Shown here piece by piece: positions 35,013 through 43,770 of a stretch of 64,000 nt of DNA (positions are counted from its first letter, which is position 1; each line of letters starts with the position of its first letter). The notes below the pieces were generated by a model. The model was not told the DNA's origin. It ran no database searches and was given only the letters and a program-made list of their open reading frames with translations. The position numbers and the translations under genes are program-made. This DNA comes from Chloroflexota bacterium (GTDB lineage: Bacteria; Chloroflexota; Anaerolineae; Anaerolineales; Villigracilaceae): positions 123,542-187,541 of the forward strand of contig JACRLB010000029.1 in the NCBI GenBank assembly GCA_016235445.1, written 5' to 3'.

Positions 35013-35103
35013 TCAGTAATCAGTAATCAGGTAAACAAGTAGACACGTAGACAGGTAAACACGGAACACGCAACATTCATCCTTCATCCTTCATCCTTCA
35101 TCA
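35008..35103. repeat. Heptanucleotide arrays (AGTAATC)x3 and (TTCATCC)x4
   Basis: AGTAATC at 35008-35028 and TTCATCC at 35076-35103 (last unit TTCATCA), separated by GTAGACA/GTAAACA-like heptads. The first array touches the stop of the ATPase-cNMP gene; the second ends just before the kinase start. Confidence 0.85.
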
Positions 35104-35114
35104 TTTATCCTTTC

Positions 35115-37004
35115 ATGAATTCTCCCCGCACCCTCCCGCAAATCCTTTACATCGAAGACAGCGACGAATCCCGCGCGCTGGTGCGGCGTTTGCTTTCATC
35201 CAAATATGTGGTGCTCGAAGCTGCCGATCCATTGGATGGGTTGCAGTTGGCTGAGGAAACCAACCCCAACCTGATTTTGCTCGACCACAATCTCCCGCAC
35301 ATGACGGGCAGTGAAGCCGCCACTCGCTTGAAAAAGATGCTGCCGAAAACACCCATCGTCATCGTCTCCGCAGACACATCCCCTGGGGCGCGGGAACGCG
35401 CGCTTGCGGCAGGCGCGGTGGGATTTATCTCCAAGCCGATTGACGATGACTTTGAAGACCTGGTGGACGCGTATTTGCATGGCAAGGTTGAAAAACTGGA
35501 ACATGCCGAAAAGTATTTGCAGGAGTACCAGCAGGAGTTGGTGGAACGCCTCGAAGGCAACATCCGCCAGTTGAGCAGTGCGCTGGAGAAGAACAAACAT
35601 CTGCTTCAGCAGAATGAGCGCATGTTCTCGATGCTCGAACGCAGGCACAGGCTGTTGGAGACGGCGGCGCGTGTTGGCCAAATGGTCACGTCCATTTTGG
35701 ATATGGATGTGCTGTTGAAGCACACGGTCAACATTATTTGCAGTGAGTTTCACTTTTATTATTCGGGAATTTTTCTTGTCTCGGAGGACCGTCAATGGGC
35801 GGTGTTGCGCGCAGGCTATGCCGCCGCGGGACGCAATATGATGGAGCAGAATTACCGCCTGCCCGTGGACGATAAATCCATGATCGGGTCATCCATTCTC
35901 AGCCAGCAGGCAAAGATCGCGCTGGATGCGGAGGGTGAGGAGTCGCGCTTCAAGAATCCGTTTTTGCCGAATACCCGCTCCGAGATGGCATTGCCTCTTG
36001 TTGTTGATTCAATTGCTCTCGGCGCGCTCACCGTCCAAAGCGACCAGTTGAACGCATTTTCAGAAGAAGACATTACATCCTTGCAGGCCATGGCCGAACA
36101 GGTTGCGATTGCCATCAACAACGCGCAGTTGATGAATAAACTGGAAAACGCCAACGCTGAAATCTTGCGTACGAAGACATTCGAAGCGATTGCAACGGCT
36201 ACGGGCGAAGCCATCCATTGGGTTGGCAATAAGGCCGCGCCGATCCCTGGCAGTGTCAAGCGGGTGCGCGAGGATTTGGGATATCTGCTGGCTTTGGTGG
36301 GGCTGGTGGATGAATCAGCGTTGCAAAATGATTCTTTGCGGGTGGCAGTTCAAACGGTCAGGGAAGAGGCGGACGCGCTGGGTATTGACTTGAAAAATAT
36401 CCTCGCGGAGATGTCTGCCATGAAGGCGAATCGTTTGCAGGCGTTGGTAAGCGTCGAATCCTTAATGGAGGATTTGGACATTGCCGAGAACAGCGCGGTG
36501 ACGATTCTGAGCATCAAGGAAGGTTTGATTGGGCCTGCGCGTCAGCGTACGGATGCGGCGGTTTCGTTGCGTGAAATGATTAACGCCACTGTTGAAAATA
36601 TGGGCCTGCCCGATGGCGTGGTGGAGTTGACCTGGGCGAGCGACATGCCGAACGCATTTGTGGATGCGCGGCAGGTGGAGCAGGTTTTCAATAATTTGAT
36701 CAAGAATGCGTGGGAGGCGATGGGGACGACACCCGCGCCGAAAATTTTTGTGCAAGGCCGCCGCGATGACAACCCGAATTTTGTTTTGGTGACGATCAAA
36801 GATAACGGGCCTGGCATCCCGAAAGAGATTCAGGAAAAGATTTGGGTTTCGTTTTTCACCACCAAAGGCGGCAGTGGCGGGACGGGGCTTGGGCTTTCAT
36901 CTGTGATGCAGATTGTGAACCAGCATGGCGGGAAGATTACGTTGGAAAGTGAAGCGGGCAAGGGCGCGGTGTTTTTTGTGCGTTTGCCTGTGGAGAAGAA
37001 GTAA
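35115..37004 (+). CDS. Hybrid receiver-GAF histidine kinase
   Basis: 629 aa, cytoplasmic. Order: receiver domain (residues 9-125; phospho-acceptor D57 in LLDHNLP, Lys in ISKPID), coiled coil (130-180), GAF domain (about 185-340), dimerisation helix with EAIHWVGNKAAPI as the likely phospho-His site (about residue 370), and HATPase with NLIKNAWEAM, DNGPGIP and GGTGLGLSS. The receiver at the N-terminus suggests that it is itself phosphorylated by another kinase. It lies inside the exporter cluster, same strand, and has no ribosome-binding site. Confidence 0.92.
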   Translation: MNSPRTLPQILYIEDSDESRALVRRLLSSKYVVLEAADPLDGLQLAEETNPNLILLDHNLPHMTGSEAATRLKKMLPKTPIVIVSADTSPGARERALAAGAVGFISKPIDDDFEDLVDAYLHGKVEKLEHAEKYLQEYQQELVERLEGNIRQLSSALEKNKHLLQQNERMFSMLERRHRLLETAARVGQMVTSILDMDVLLKHTVNIICSEFHFYYSGIFLVSEDRQWAVLRAGYAAAGRNMMEQNYRLPVDDKSMIGSSILSQQAKIALDAEGEESRFKNPFLPNTRSEMALPLVVDSIALGALTVQSDQLNAFSEEDITSLQAMAEQVAIAINNAQLMNKLENANAEILRTKTFEAIATATGEAIHWVGNKAAPIPGSVKRVREDLGYLLALVGLVDESALQNDSLRVAVQTVREEADALGIDLKNILAEMSAMKANRLQALVSVESLMEDLDIAENSAVTILSIKEGLIGPARQRTDAAVSLREMINATVENMGLPDGVVELTWASDMPNAFVDARQVEQVFNNLIKNAWEAMGTTPAPKIFVQGRRDDNPNFVLVTIKDNGPGIPKEIQEKIWVSFFTTKGGSGGTGLGLSSVMQIVNQHGGKITLESEAGKGAVFFVRLPVEKK

Positions 37005-37007
37005 CGC

Positions 37008-37085
37008 TCCCTCATCCCCGACCCTTCCCCCGAAGGGGAAGGGAGTCCCCTCTCCCTTCGGGAGAGGGCTAGGGTGAGGGAGCGT
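37008..37085. repeat. CCCTCATCCCC...GGGTGAGGG palindromic module
   Basis: Same inner module as in 13589-13695, without the CTCACCTTACGC ends: CCCTTCCCCCGAAGGGGAAGGG and CTCTCCCTTCGGGAGAG stems, arms CTCCCTCA and TGAGGGAG. It lies between the kinase and the receiver gene. Confidence 0.85.
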
Positions 37086-37114
37086 TGAAATCATATTTTT
37101 ATTTTGGAGGATGA

Positions 37115-37495
37115 ATGACAACCGTACTTTTAGTGGACGATGAGAAGTTGATCCAGCGCAGTCTGGAGAAAACGCTGTTGCGGGCGGGCTTCGATGTGTT
37201 GACCGCATCGGATTGCAAAAGCGGGAGCGAGGTTTTTTCGCAGAACGCGGACGAGATCAACATTGCCGTGCTGGATTTGAACATGCCCAGTTTCGACGGC
37301 ACACCCAAAACAGGCGCGGGCTTCGACCTGCTCGATGACTTGAAAAAGAAAAAAGCCAACCTGCCAGTGATCATTCTGACCGCCTACGATGAAGTCAGCC
37401 GCGCAAAGGATGCCGTCTCGCACGGCGCGAGCGCGTTCTTCGTCAAAGGCCGCGAGCAGGGATTGGTGGAATTGATTCGGAAGATATTGGGATAA
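37115..37495 (+). CDS. Single-domain response regulator
   Basis: 126-aa receiver: acidic DDE at residues 8-10, phospho-acceptor D54 in AVLDLNMP, Thr in ILTAYDE. The conserved Lys-Pro is Lys-Gly here (FFVKGREQG), and a short insertion (FDGTPKTGAGF) follows the phosphorylation loop. GGAGG precedes the ATG. It sits between two histidine kinases that could both use it. Confidence 0.92.
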   Translation: MTTVLLVDDEKLIQRSLEKTLLRAGFDVLTASDCKSGSEVFSQNADEINIAVLDLNMPSFDGTPKTGAGFDLLDDLKKKKANLPVIILTAYDEVSRAKDAVSHGASAFFVKGREQGLVELIRKILG

Positions 37496-37517
37496 CTGAA
37501 TAAAAAAACCATAAGAC

Positions 37518-37610
37518 CAGCCACGAATTTCACGAATTCGCGCGAATTATTCAAAAAATTAGCGAAAATTTGCGAAATTAGCGGCTAAAGATTTTGAATT
37601 GCGTATGCCC
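37518..37610. repeat. AT-rich palindromic repeat (GCGAATT family)
   Basis: Contains CACGAATTTCACGAATTCGCG and GCGGCTAAAGATTTTGAATTGCGTA, the latter shared with 12980-13004. The remainder of 37496-37630 shows only the ribosome-binding site AGAGGAAC of the next gene. Confidence 0.6.
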
Positions 37611-37630
37611 ATAAATAAAAAGAGGAACTT

Positions 37631-39700
37631 ATGACAAACGATATTCACCGACACGCAACTTTATTGAAAGCCGCCGCGCGCGCGGCCAAGAACATCACCA
37701 CCATTCTCGACCCGTATGAACTCTTTCAACGCACTGTAGACATCATCTGCGATGAATTTGGTTTTTATTACGCGGGCGTATTTTTGCTCGATGATAAAAA
37801 ACAATATGCCATTCTGCGCGAAGGACGCGGTGACGCGGGCAAGGCCATGATCAACGAGGGACACAAACTCGCCGTGGGCGGGAACTCGATGATTGGCGCG
37901 TCCATTGCAAATCATCAGGGACGCATCGCTCTGGACGTTGGGCATGAGGCGGTTTTCTTCGAGAATCCCCACCTCCCGAACACCCGCTCTGAGATGGCTC
38001 TGCCGTTGATCGTGGGCGAAGATGTCATCGGCGCGTTGACGGTTCAATCCACCGAGGAGGCCGCCTTCCACGATGAAGACATCGCCGCCCTGCAAACGAT
38101 GGCGGATCAGCTCGCGATTGCCATTCAAAATTCCAATTTGCACCGTCAGGCCGAGCGACGCTCGCGTTTGCTCAAAGCCGCGAACCGCGTGGGCAAGGAA
38201 GTAACTTCCATTCTCGATCTTGAAAAACTGCTTCCGCAAACCGTGAACATCATTTGCGAATCCTATGGCTTGTATTATGCGGGCGTTTTCCTGTTGGATG
38301 AAAAAGGCGAGTATGCCGTTCTTCGCTCTGGCTATGGCAAGGCGGGCAAAGCCATGGTGGCAGATGGTCACAAACTCAAAGTCGGCACCGACTCGATGAT
38401 CGGCGCGTGCATTGCAATGGGCGAAGCGCGGATTGCCCTCGATGTCGGCGAAGAACGCGTGCATTTCAAGAATCCACATTTGCCGCATACCCGTTCTGAA
38501 ATGGCTCTGCCCCTCATTTATGGCGGCAAAGCCTTGGGCGCGGTCACCATTCAAAGCTCCGAAGAACGCGCTTTCAGCGAAGATGACATCACCACGTTGC
38601 TGACCATGGCCGAGCATCTTGCAGTCGCCATCAACAACGCAAGTCTGATTGACGAACTCAAAGAAGCGCACAACGAAATTCTCCGCAACAAAGTCTTTGA
38701 AGCGCTTACCACCGCCTCCACCGAAGCCATTCACTGGATCGGCAACAAAACGCTTCCCATCTCGCTGACAGTGTCCCGCCTGCGTGAAGAGATCGCCGAT
38801 GGAAAGGTGGATGTCGAGTCGTTGAAGGAAGACCTCGACATGATCTCCGAAAGCGCGGCGCAAATTATTCAAGTGAAGGAACAACTCATCGGCGCAGTGC
38901 GCGAGATGAAACCGCGTCCCATCCTTTTTGCGGATGTTCTGCGAACCGCCGCTTACGAGCGCGATGTCCCTGAAAAAATGCTCAAAGTCAAAATTGACCC
39001 CGCCGCCGCGTATGTCATCGCAGACAGCACCCAGCTCACGCGCGCGCTCGGCAATATTTTGCAAAACGCCGCCGAAGCGGGCGCAAAGTCTGTGAGGGTG
39101 AGCGCGCGTCCCACGGAAGAACGCGGCGTTCTCGAAATTGACATCGAAGACGACGGCGCAGGCATGGACGAAGACACCATGCGCAAAGCCTGGTCGCCGT
39201 TCTACACCACCCGCGGCGTCGCGCATCATGGCCTCGGCTTGCCCGCCGCCATGCACGTCGTCTCGCAATCGCAGGGGCGCATTGCCCTCGTCAGCCAGCA
39301 GGGCAAGGGAACAACCGTCGCCTTGTTCATGCCGCGGGGTGTCGTCAACAATTCCCAGGTCCAGGCGGGAGGCGTGAAAAACATCCTCCTCATCGACGAC
39401 AACGATGACTGGTCAAACCTCTTTGTCGAACTGCTCAAAGATTCAAAGATCAAATTAACCCAGTCTGTTGATTTGAAAAATATTCCCGCCGCCGATTTAA
39501 TTCTTGTGGATGAAAACATCGCCTCTGTTCCCTTGACCAATGTCCTGTCTGCCCTTTCAAAAGCAGGATGCGCCGCGAAGACCGTTGTCCTCACCTCCGC
39601 GATCAACCCTGAACGCGTCACCAAACTCCTGCGCGGCGGCGTGAAGGATGTGGCGGTGAAGCCGTATTCCGCAAGTGAAGTGAGTGAGTTGTTAAAGTAG
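37631..39700 (+). CDS. Hybrid GAF-GAF histidine kinase with C-terminal receiver
   Basis: 689 aa, no membrane segment. Two homologous GAF domains (about residues 15-165 and 180-340; both contain TVNIICE/TVDIICDEFGFYYAG and NTRSEMALPLI-like blocks), a dimerisation region with EAIHWIGNKTLPIS (probable phospho-His near 368), HATPase (NILQNAAEAG, DDGAGMDED, HHGLGLPAA), and a receiver (about 585-689: LLIDDND, LILVDENIA, VAVKPYS). GAF domains and kinase core are clearly paralogous to the 35115 kinase, so a duplication within the cluster is likely. Confidence 0.92.
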   Translation: MTNDIHRHATLLKAAARAAKNITTILDPYELFQRTVDIICDEFGFYYAGVFLLDDKKQYAILREGRGDAGKAMINEGHKLAVGGNSMIGASIANHQGRIALDVGHEAVFFENPHLPNTRSEMALPLIVGEDVIGALTVQSTEEAAFHDEDIAALQTMADQLAIAIQNSNLHRQAERRSRLLKAANRVGKEVTSILDLEKLLPQTVNIICESYGLYYAGVFLLDEKGEYAVLRSGYGKAGKAMVADGHKLKVGTDSMIGACIAMGEARIALDVGEERVHFKNPHLPHTRSEMALPLIYGGKALGAVTIQSSEERAFSEDDITTLLTMAEHLAVAINNASLIDELKEAHNEILRNKVFEALTTASTEAIHWIGNKTLPISLTVSRLREEIADGKVDVESLKEDLDMISESAAQIIQVKEQLIGAVREMKPRPILFADVLRTAAYERDVPEKMLKVKIDPAAAYVIADSTQLTRALGNILQNAAEAGAKSVRVSARPTEERGVLEIDIEDDGAGMDEDTMRKAWSPFYTTRGVAHHGLGLPAAMHVVSQSQGRIALVSQQGKGTTVALFMPRGVVNNSQVQAGGVKNILLIDDNDDWSNLFVELLKDSKIKLTQSVDLKNIPAADLILVDENIASVPLTNVLSALSKAGCAAKTVVLTSAINPERVTKLLRGGVKDVAVKPYSASEVSELLK

Positions 39701-39708
39701 AAATTGCC

Positions 39709-39798
39709 CTCACCCTAACCCTCTACCCTACGGGCACGATGTCCCGAAGGGAGAGGGGGACTCCCTTCCCCTTCGGGGGAAGGGTTGGGGATGAGGGA
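39709..39798. repeat. CCCTCATCCCC...GGGTGAGGG module, inverted copy
   Basis: Reverse complement of the 37008-37085 module with a small insertion (TACGGGCACGATGTCC). It fills the gap between kinase and permease; an open frame through it joins the permease frame but is repeat DNA. Confidence 0.85.
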
Positions 39799-39807
39799 AA
39801 GGTGATT

Positions 39808-42237
39808 ATGAGACCTCGATGGCGTAAAGTTTTACACGATTTATGGGATAACAAAGGCCGCACCCTGCTGGTGGTATTTTCCATTGCAGTGGGCGTGTTT
39901 TCCATTGGCGTGATCTCTGGCGCGTACCAGATCATTTCCAACGATATGAGCGTTTCGTACGCGGCGAACAACCCCTCCAATGTTGAGTTGCGCGCAGTGA
40001 ATTTCAACGACGATGTGCTGGCTTCGATCAAGAATACGCAAGGCGTAAAGGATGCCGAAGCGCGCCGCGTCTTCAACATCCGCGTGCGTGTGGCTGGCGC
40101 CGAAAAATGGACAACGCTGGACGTGGCCGCTTTTGAAGATTTCGAAGCCAACTCCATTAACCTGCTTGTCCCCGTTGAAGGAAAGTCTGTTCCTGAAAAA
40201 AGAGAAGTTGTGCTCGAGCGTGACGCGCTCAACCATATCGATGTTCAAGTGGGCGACACCCTCGAATTCCAATTGCAGGACGGTTCGATCAAGACCATGC
40301 CTGTCGCTGGTGTGGTGCAGGATACCGCCATGGGCGCGGGTGATTTTTTAGCCTCACCCTACGCTTACATCACGATAAATTCCCTGCAATATCTTCGCCA
40401 GCCAGAATTGTACAACCGCGCCTACATCACCGTTGAAACGGGCGGCGACGATATTCAACACATCCGCGCAATTGGCGCAGAGTTGAAAGACAAGCTCGAC
40501 AAAAACGGAACGCTTGTCTTTCGCACGCGCTTCTCGGAAACGCACGAACATCCGCTGGCAAGCACGGTGAATGCGGTCTTGGGCATCTTGATGGCGCTGG
40601 GAATTTTGATCGTCTTCCTCTCCAGTTCGTTGATCGCAAACACCCTCAGCGCATTGTTGAACCAGCACCTGCGTCATATCGGCGTCATCAAACTGGTGGG
40701 CGGCAGTCGGCGGCAGGTCTTCGTCATGTATCTCACGTTGATCATGTCCTTTGCGGCGCTGGCTTTGCTCATCGCCGTTCCACTTGGCGGGCAGGGCGCG
40801 TATGGGCTGGCGGTCTTCATTGCCACCGAGTTGAATTTCAACGTCCTCGGCTATCGCATTGTGCCCATGGCGTTTTTGATTCAAATCGTAGTTGGTATTT
40901 TGGTTCCGCTGGTGGCGGGGCTTGCCCCTGTCACCAACGGTTCACGCATCACGGTTTTGCGCGCCCTCAGCGGAGACCTGGGCGGGGACGAGAATCAGCC
41001 GCAGGCGGGGCAGGAGCGCATCTCCTGGTTCGATTGGGCGATGATTCGCGCAACGCGAATCCTTGCCTCGCGTGGGATTCATTTCCCGCGTCCGTTCATC
41101 ATCTCGCTGAGAAATACGTTCAGGCGCCGCGGACGGCTGATCCTGACTCTATTTACATTGACCATGGGTGGAGCAATCTTCATTGCAGTGTTTAACGTCC
41201 GCACGACCTTGCACGATTACATCGGCTCCATCGGCAAATATTTTGATTCGGATGTGTCGCTCGATTTTGACCAGCCATATTACCTGCGTGAGATCGAGCA
41301 AATGGCAATGCAGGTGGATGGCGTTGTGGGGCTGGAAGGCTGGCAATTTTTAAGCGGCGAACTGTTGGATGCGAACGGCGAGGTGTTGGAAAATCTCAAC
41401 GTTTTTGGCCCGCCCGCGGATAGTGTGGTCATCGAGCCTTTGCTCGTGGAGGGACGCTGGATTCGCGCGGGCGATGTTCGCAAGCTGGCGGTGAGCGAGG
41501 CGGTCTACGGATATTTCCCAAACATCAAACCTGGTGATTTTGTGACCTTGAAAATTAACGGGCGCGAGGAAGATTGGGAAGTGATCGGCATCTTCAAATT
41601 TGTAGACCGCGAAGGCGTGCTGGGCTACGCTCCGTTTGAATATGTTTCGCAGGTGAATAACCTTGCGAACCGCTCCTTTTCATTTCGCTTGATCACGGAA
41701 AACCATGACCGCGCGTATCAGGATGCGAAGGCTGAGGAGTTGGATAAATTCTTCCGCGAGCGTGGATTCAACGTCCGCGTGGCGGAGGCGGGGCGCGCTT
41801 CGTTGGATACCGCCGTGGAGAGTCTGGATACGCTGGTGGTCTTCCTGCTCATCATGGCGATTCTGACGGCAATCGTCGGCGCGATGGGCTTGACGGGCAC
41901 GATGGGCATGAACGTGCTCGAACGCACCCGCGAGATCGGCATCACCCGCGCCATCGGCGCAGACGACCGCGCCGTCATGCGGACGGTGATCGCGGAAGGC
42001 TTTGTGATCGGCTCCATTTCGTTTGTACTGGCGATCATTCTGTCCATCCCGTTCACGTATTTGCTTTCCACCATTGTAAGTTTGGCTGTCTTTGAAACAC
42101 CCATTGACGTGGTTTTCACGTTCACAGGCTACGGCATTTGGTTCGGGTTGGTATTAATCCTCTCGGTGGTCGCATCCATTGTGCCTGCAAGAAATGCGGC
42201 AAGGCTGACCATTCGGGAAGTGCTGGCGTACGAGTAA
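39808..42237 (+). CDS. ABC exporter permease with two FtsX/MacB domains
   Basis: 809 aa from the ATG preceded by GGAAAGGTGA. Topology: helix about 18-38, large extracytoplasmic domain (about 40-255), three helices (about 265-390), a second unit beginning with a helix near 450 (ILTLFTLTMGGAIFIAVFN), another extracytoplasmic domain and three final helices ending in FTGYGIWFGLVLILSVVASIVPARNAARLTIREVLAYE, the FtsX C-terminal signature. A single chain thus carries both permease halves, which fits the two different ATPases upstream. Confidence 0.92.
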   Translation: MRPRWRKVLHDLWDNKGRTLLVVFSIAVGVFSIGVISGAYQIISNDMSVSYAANNPSNVELRAVNFNDDVLASIKNTQGVKDAEARRVFNIRVRVAGAEKWTTLDVAAFEDFEANSINLLVPVEGKSVPEKREVVLERDALNHIDVQVGDTLEFQLQDGSIKTMPVAGVVQDTAMGAGDFLASPYAYITINSLQYLRQPELYNRAYITVETGGDDIQHIRAIGAELKDKLDKNGTLVFRTRFSETHEHPLASTVNAVLGILMALGILIVFLSSSLIANTLSALLNQHLRHIGVIKLVGGSRRQVFVMYLTLIMSFAALALLIAVPLGGQGAYGLAVFIATELNFNVLGYRIVPMAFLIQIVVGILVPLVAGLAPVTNGSRITVLRALSGDLGGDENQPQAGQERISWFDWAMIRATRILASRGIHFPRPFIISLRNTFRRRGRLILTLFTLTMGGAIFIAVFNVRTTLHDYIGSIGKYFDSDVSLDFDQPYYLREIEQMAMQVDGVVGLEGWQFLSGELLDANGEVLENLNVFGPPADSVVIEPLLVEGRWIRAGDVRKLAVSEAVYGYFPNIKPGDFVTLKINGREEDWEVIGIFKFVDREGVLGYAPFEYVSQVNNLANRSFSFRLITENHDRAYQDAKAEELDKFFRERGFNVRVAEAGRASLDTAVESLDTLVVFLLIMAILTAIVGAMGLTGTMGMNVLERTREIGITRAIGADDRAVMRTVIAEGFVIGSISFVLAIILSIPFTYLLSTIVSLAVFETPIDVVFTFTGYGIWFGLVLILSVVASIVPARNAARLTIREVLAYE

Positions 42238-42260
42238 GACGTGGTGCGTGAAGCGTGTTC

Positions 42261-42330
42261 CGTAAATCGTAAATCGTAAATCGTAAATCGTAAATCGTAA
42301 ATCGTAAATTGAAAATTGAAAATTGAAAAA
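42261..42330. repeat. Ten-unit heptanucleotide array, (CGTAAAT)x7 then TGAAAAT-type x3
   Basis: Seven exact CGTAAAT units (42261-42309) continue without loss of register into TGAAAAT, TGAAAAT, TGAAAAA. It fills nearly the whole permease-adaptor gap. Confidence 0.95.
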
Positions 42331-42337
42331 GGTTTCC

Positions 42338-43462
42338 ATGAAAAAAAATATCTTGAAATTCATATCATTGTTTGCATTCCTTGCGTTGTTTCTTGCGGCG
42401 TGTGGGAATGCCGCAGAAGCAACCCCTGCTCCTGAGCAGGTTATCGCCTCGAATGAAGTGATTGCAGAGGGACGCCTGGAACCCATCCACGCGACGAACC
42501 TGAGTTTTCAGGCGCGTGGGGTGGTGGAGGAAGTTTTGGTTAAAGCGGGAGATACCGTCAGCGAGGGGGATGTTTTAGTCCGCCTCTCAAATGCGGGTGG
42601 GGCAGAGGCGCAGTTCGTCATCGCCCAAAATGGCTATGACCTTCTCCTCCGCAATGAAAGCGGTGACCGCGCCAAACTCTGGCAGGTTTATATGAACGCG
42701 CAAATTGTCCGCGCGAAGGCCGAGACGGAATGGGAGGATTTGAATGTGGATGATATCGACAGCCGCATCGAAGACCTCGAAGCCGATGTGGAAGACCGCA
42801 AGACCGACCTGACAGATGCGCAGGATGAGTTCGATAAATATAAAGACCTCGATGAAAATAACTCGCGGCGCGTCACTGCCGAGGATGACCTTGAACAGGC
42901 GCATGAAGATTTGAACCAGGCCTTGCGTGATCTGGAAGAGGAAACCCGCAGTCGGGATGAAATCAAAGCCGCGTATGATGCCGCGCTGGCTAATGAAGCC
43001 GAGGCGAAATATCAATACGAGATCAGCCTCGCTGGGCCGAATGCCGATCAACTGATTTTGGCGAAGGCGCAACTCGATGCGGCAAAAGACGCGCTTGCCA
43101 ATTTTGTGATTACCGCGCCGTTTGGCGGCGTGGTGGCTGAAGTGAATGTGAAAGTTGGCGAGCAGGTTGGCACGGAGACCCGCGCCGTGAGCGTTGCGGA
43201 TTTCAGCGCGTGGACCGTCGAGACTACTGACATTACCGAGCTTGAAGTTGTGAAATTAAAGGTTGGGCAAAGTGTGTCCCTGATTCCCGATGCCCTGCCC
43301 GACCTCGAACTTAGCGGCGAGATCGTCGAGATCAGCAACGCCTACACCCAGCAGGGCGGCGACATTATTTATGCCGTCACCATCCGCGTCAACGAAACCG
43401 ATCCGCGCCTGCGCTGGGGCATGACGGTGGAAGCCGTATTCTTAGAACAATTGAGTGATTGA
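42338..43462 (+). CDS. Membrane-fusion lipoprotein of the ABC exporter (HlyD/MacA family)
   Basis: 374 aa. A lipoprotein signal peptide ends in FLAAC. The first biotinyl-lipoyl half is LSFQARGVVEEVLVKAGDTVSEGDVLVRL (residues about 52-82), a long coiled coil (about 130-225, rich in Glu/Asp/Arg) forms the hairpin, and the second half is APFGGVVAEVNVKVGEQV, followed by a beta-barrel. It would connect the permease to the outer envelope. The ATG at 42338 follows AAAAAGG; a TTG at 42323 is an alternative. Confidence 0.9.
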   Translation: MKKNILKFISLFAFLALFLAACGNAAEATPAPEQVIASNEVIAEGRLEPIHATNLSFQARGVVEEVLVKAGDTVSEGDVLVRLSNAGGAEAQFVIAQNGYDLLLRNESGDRAKLWQVYMNAQIVRAKAETEWEDLNVDDIDSRIEDLEADVEDRKTDLTDAQDEFDKYKDLDENNSRRVTAEDDLEQAHEDLNQALRDLEEETRSRDEIKAAYDAALANEAEAKYQYEISLAGPNADQLILAKAQLDAAKDALANFVITAPFGGVVAEVNVKVGEQVGTETRAVSVADFSAWTVETTDITELEVVKLKVGQSVSLIPDALPDLELSGEIVEISNAYTQQGGDIIYAVTIRVNETDPRLRWGMTVEAVFLEQLSD

Positions 43463-43499
43463 AATTGGAAGTGAAAAGTGCAATAATAATATTGCTCCG

Positions 43500-43584
43500 A
43501 TAAAGAGCTACATCGGGGAAAACCCCGATGGCGCAAAGCCCTGAATCTAAAGCTGAACTGAGCCAGGATTGCCAGAGCTGCCGA
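43500..43584 (+). ncRNA. c-di-GMP-I (GEMM) riboswitch aptamer, unit 1
   Basis: Contains a P1b hairpin CATCGGGG/CCCCGATG (43511-43530), the strongly conserved GGCGCAAAGCC (43530-43540), a TCTAAAGC segment starting the second helix and a closing GAGCTGCCGA (43575-43584). The G before C in GAGCTA, an A in CAAAG and the C of CCGA correspond to the ligand-contacting G20, A47 and C92 of the Vibrio aptamer. Confidence 0.8.
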
Positions 43585-43671
43585 TAAAAGCTAAACCGCC
43601 AAAAGACGGTGGCGCAAAGTCAGAGCGTCTAAAACCAGTGAAAGTTCTGGTCAGGACCGACCGACTACCGA
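43585..43671 (+). ncRNA. c-di-GMP-I (GEMM) riboswitch aptamer, unit 2
   Basis: Same layout: GCTAAACCG...CGGTGGCGCAAAGTC (43590-43621) with an A-rich loop, then TCTAAAACCAG...CTGGT hairpin and the closing CGACTACCGA (43662-43671). It directly abuts units 1 and 3. Confidence 0.8.
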
Positions 43672-43755
43672 AAGGCAAAATCAGGGAAACCTGATGACGC
43701 AAAGTCATGGATCTACAACCGCAATTTATTGTGGTCACGACCGCCAGACTGCCGA
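43672..43755 (+). ncRNA. c-di-GMP-I (GEMM) riboswitch aptamer, unit 3
   Basis: The most canonical unit: GGCAAA, a P1b stem ATCAGG-GAAA-CCTGAT with a GNRA tetraloop, GACGCAAAGTC (43696-43706), TCTACAACCGCAA...TTGTGGT, and GACTGCCGA at the end. The GAAA loop and TCTA...GGT receptor side match the tetraloop docking of this class. Confidence 0.88.
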
Positions 43756-43770
43756 AGAGCAAATCTTTTC

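Noticed and set aside
37661..39268. A 535-codon open frame antisense to the GAF-GAF kinase
   Set aside because: It mirrors the codon structure of the real gene, has no recognisable domain and no ribosome-binding site; long antisense frames are expected in GC-rich coding DNA.
39739..39807. N-terminal extension of the permease gene (MSRRERGTPFPFGG...)
   Set aside because: It is a translated part of an intergenic palindromic module, and the ATG at 39808 has a proper ribosome-binding site.
42261..42330. Tandem repeats considered as a CRISPR array
   Set aside because: Units are 7 nt without spacers, and no cas genes are in the window.
43585..43671. Unit 2 as a cGAMP-specific (GEMM-Ib) aptamer because of its divergent first hairpin
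   Set aside because: The base corresponding to position 20 still appears to be G; the variant class has A there.
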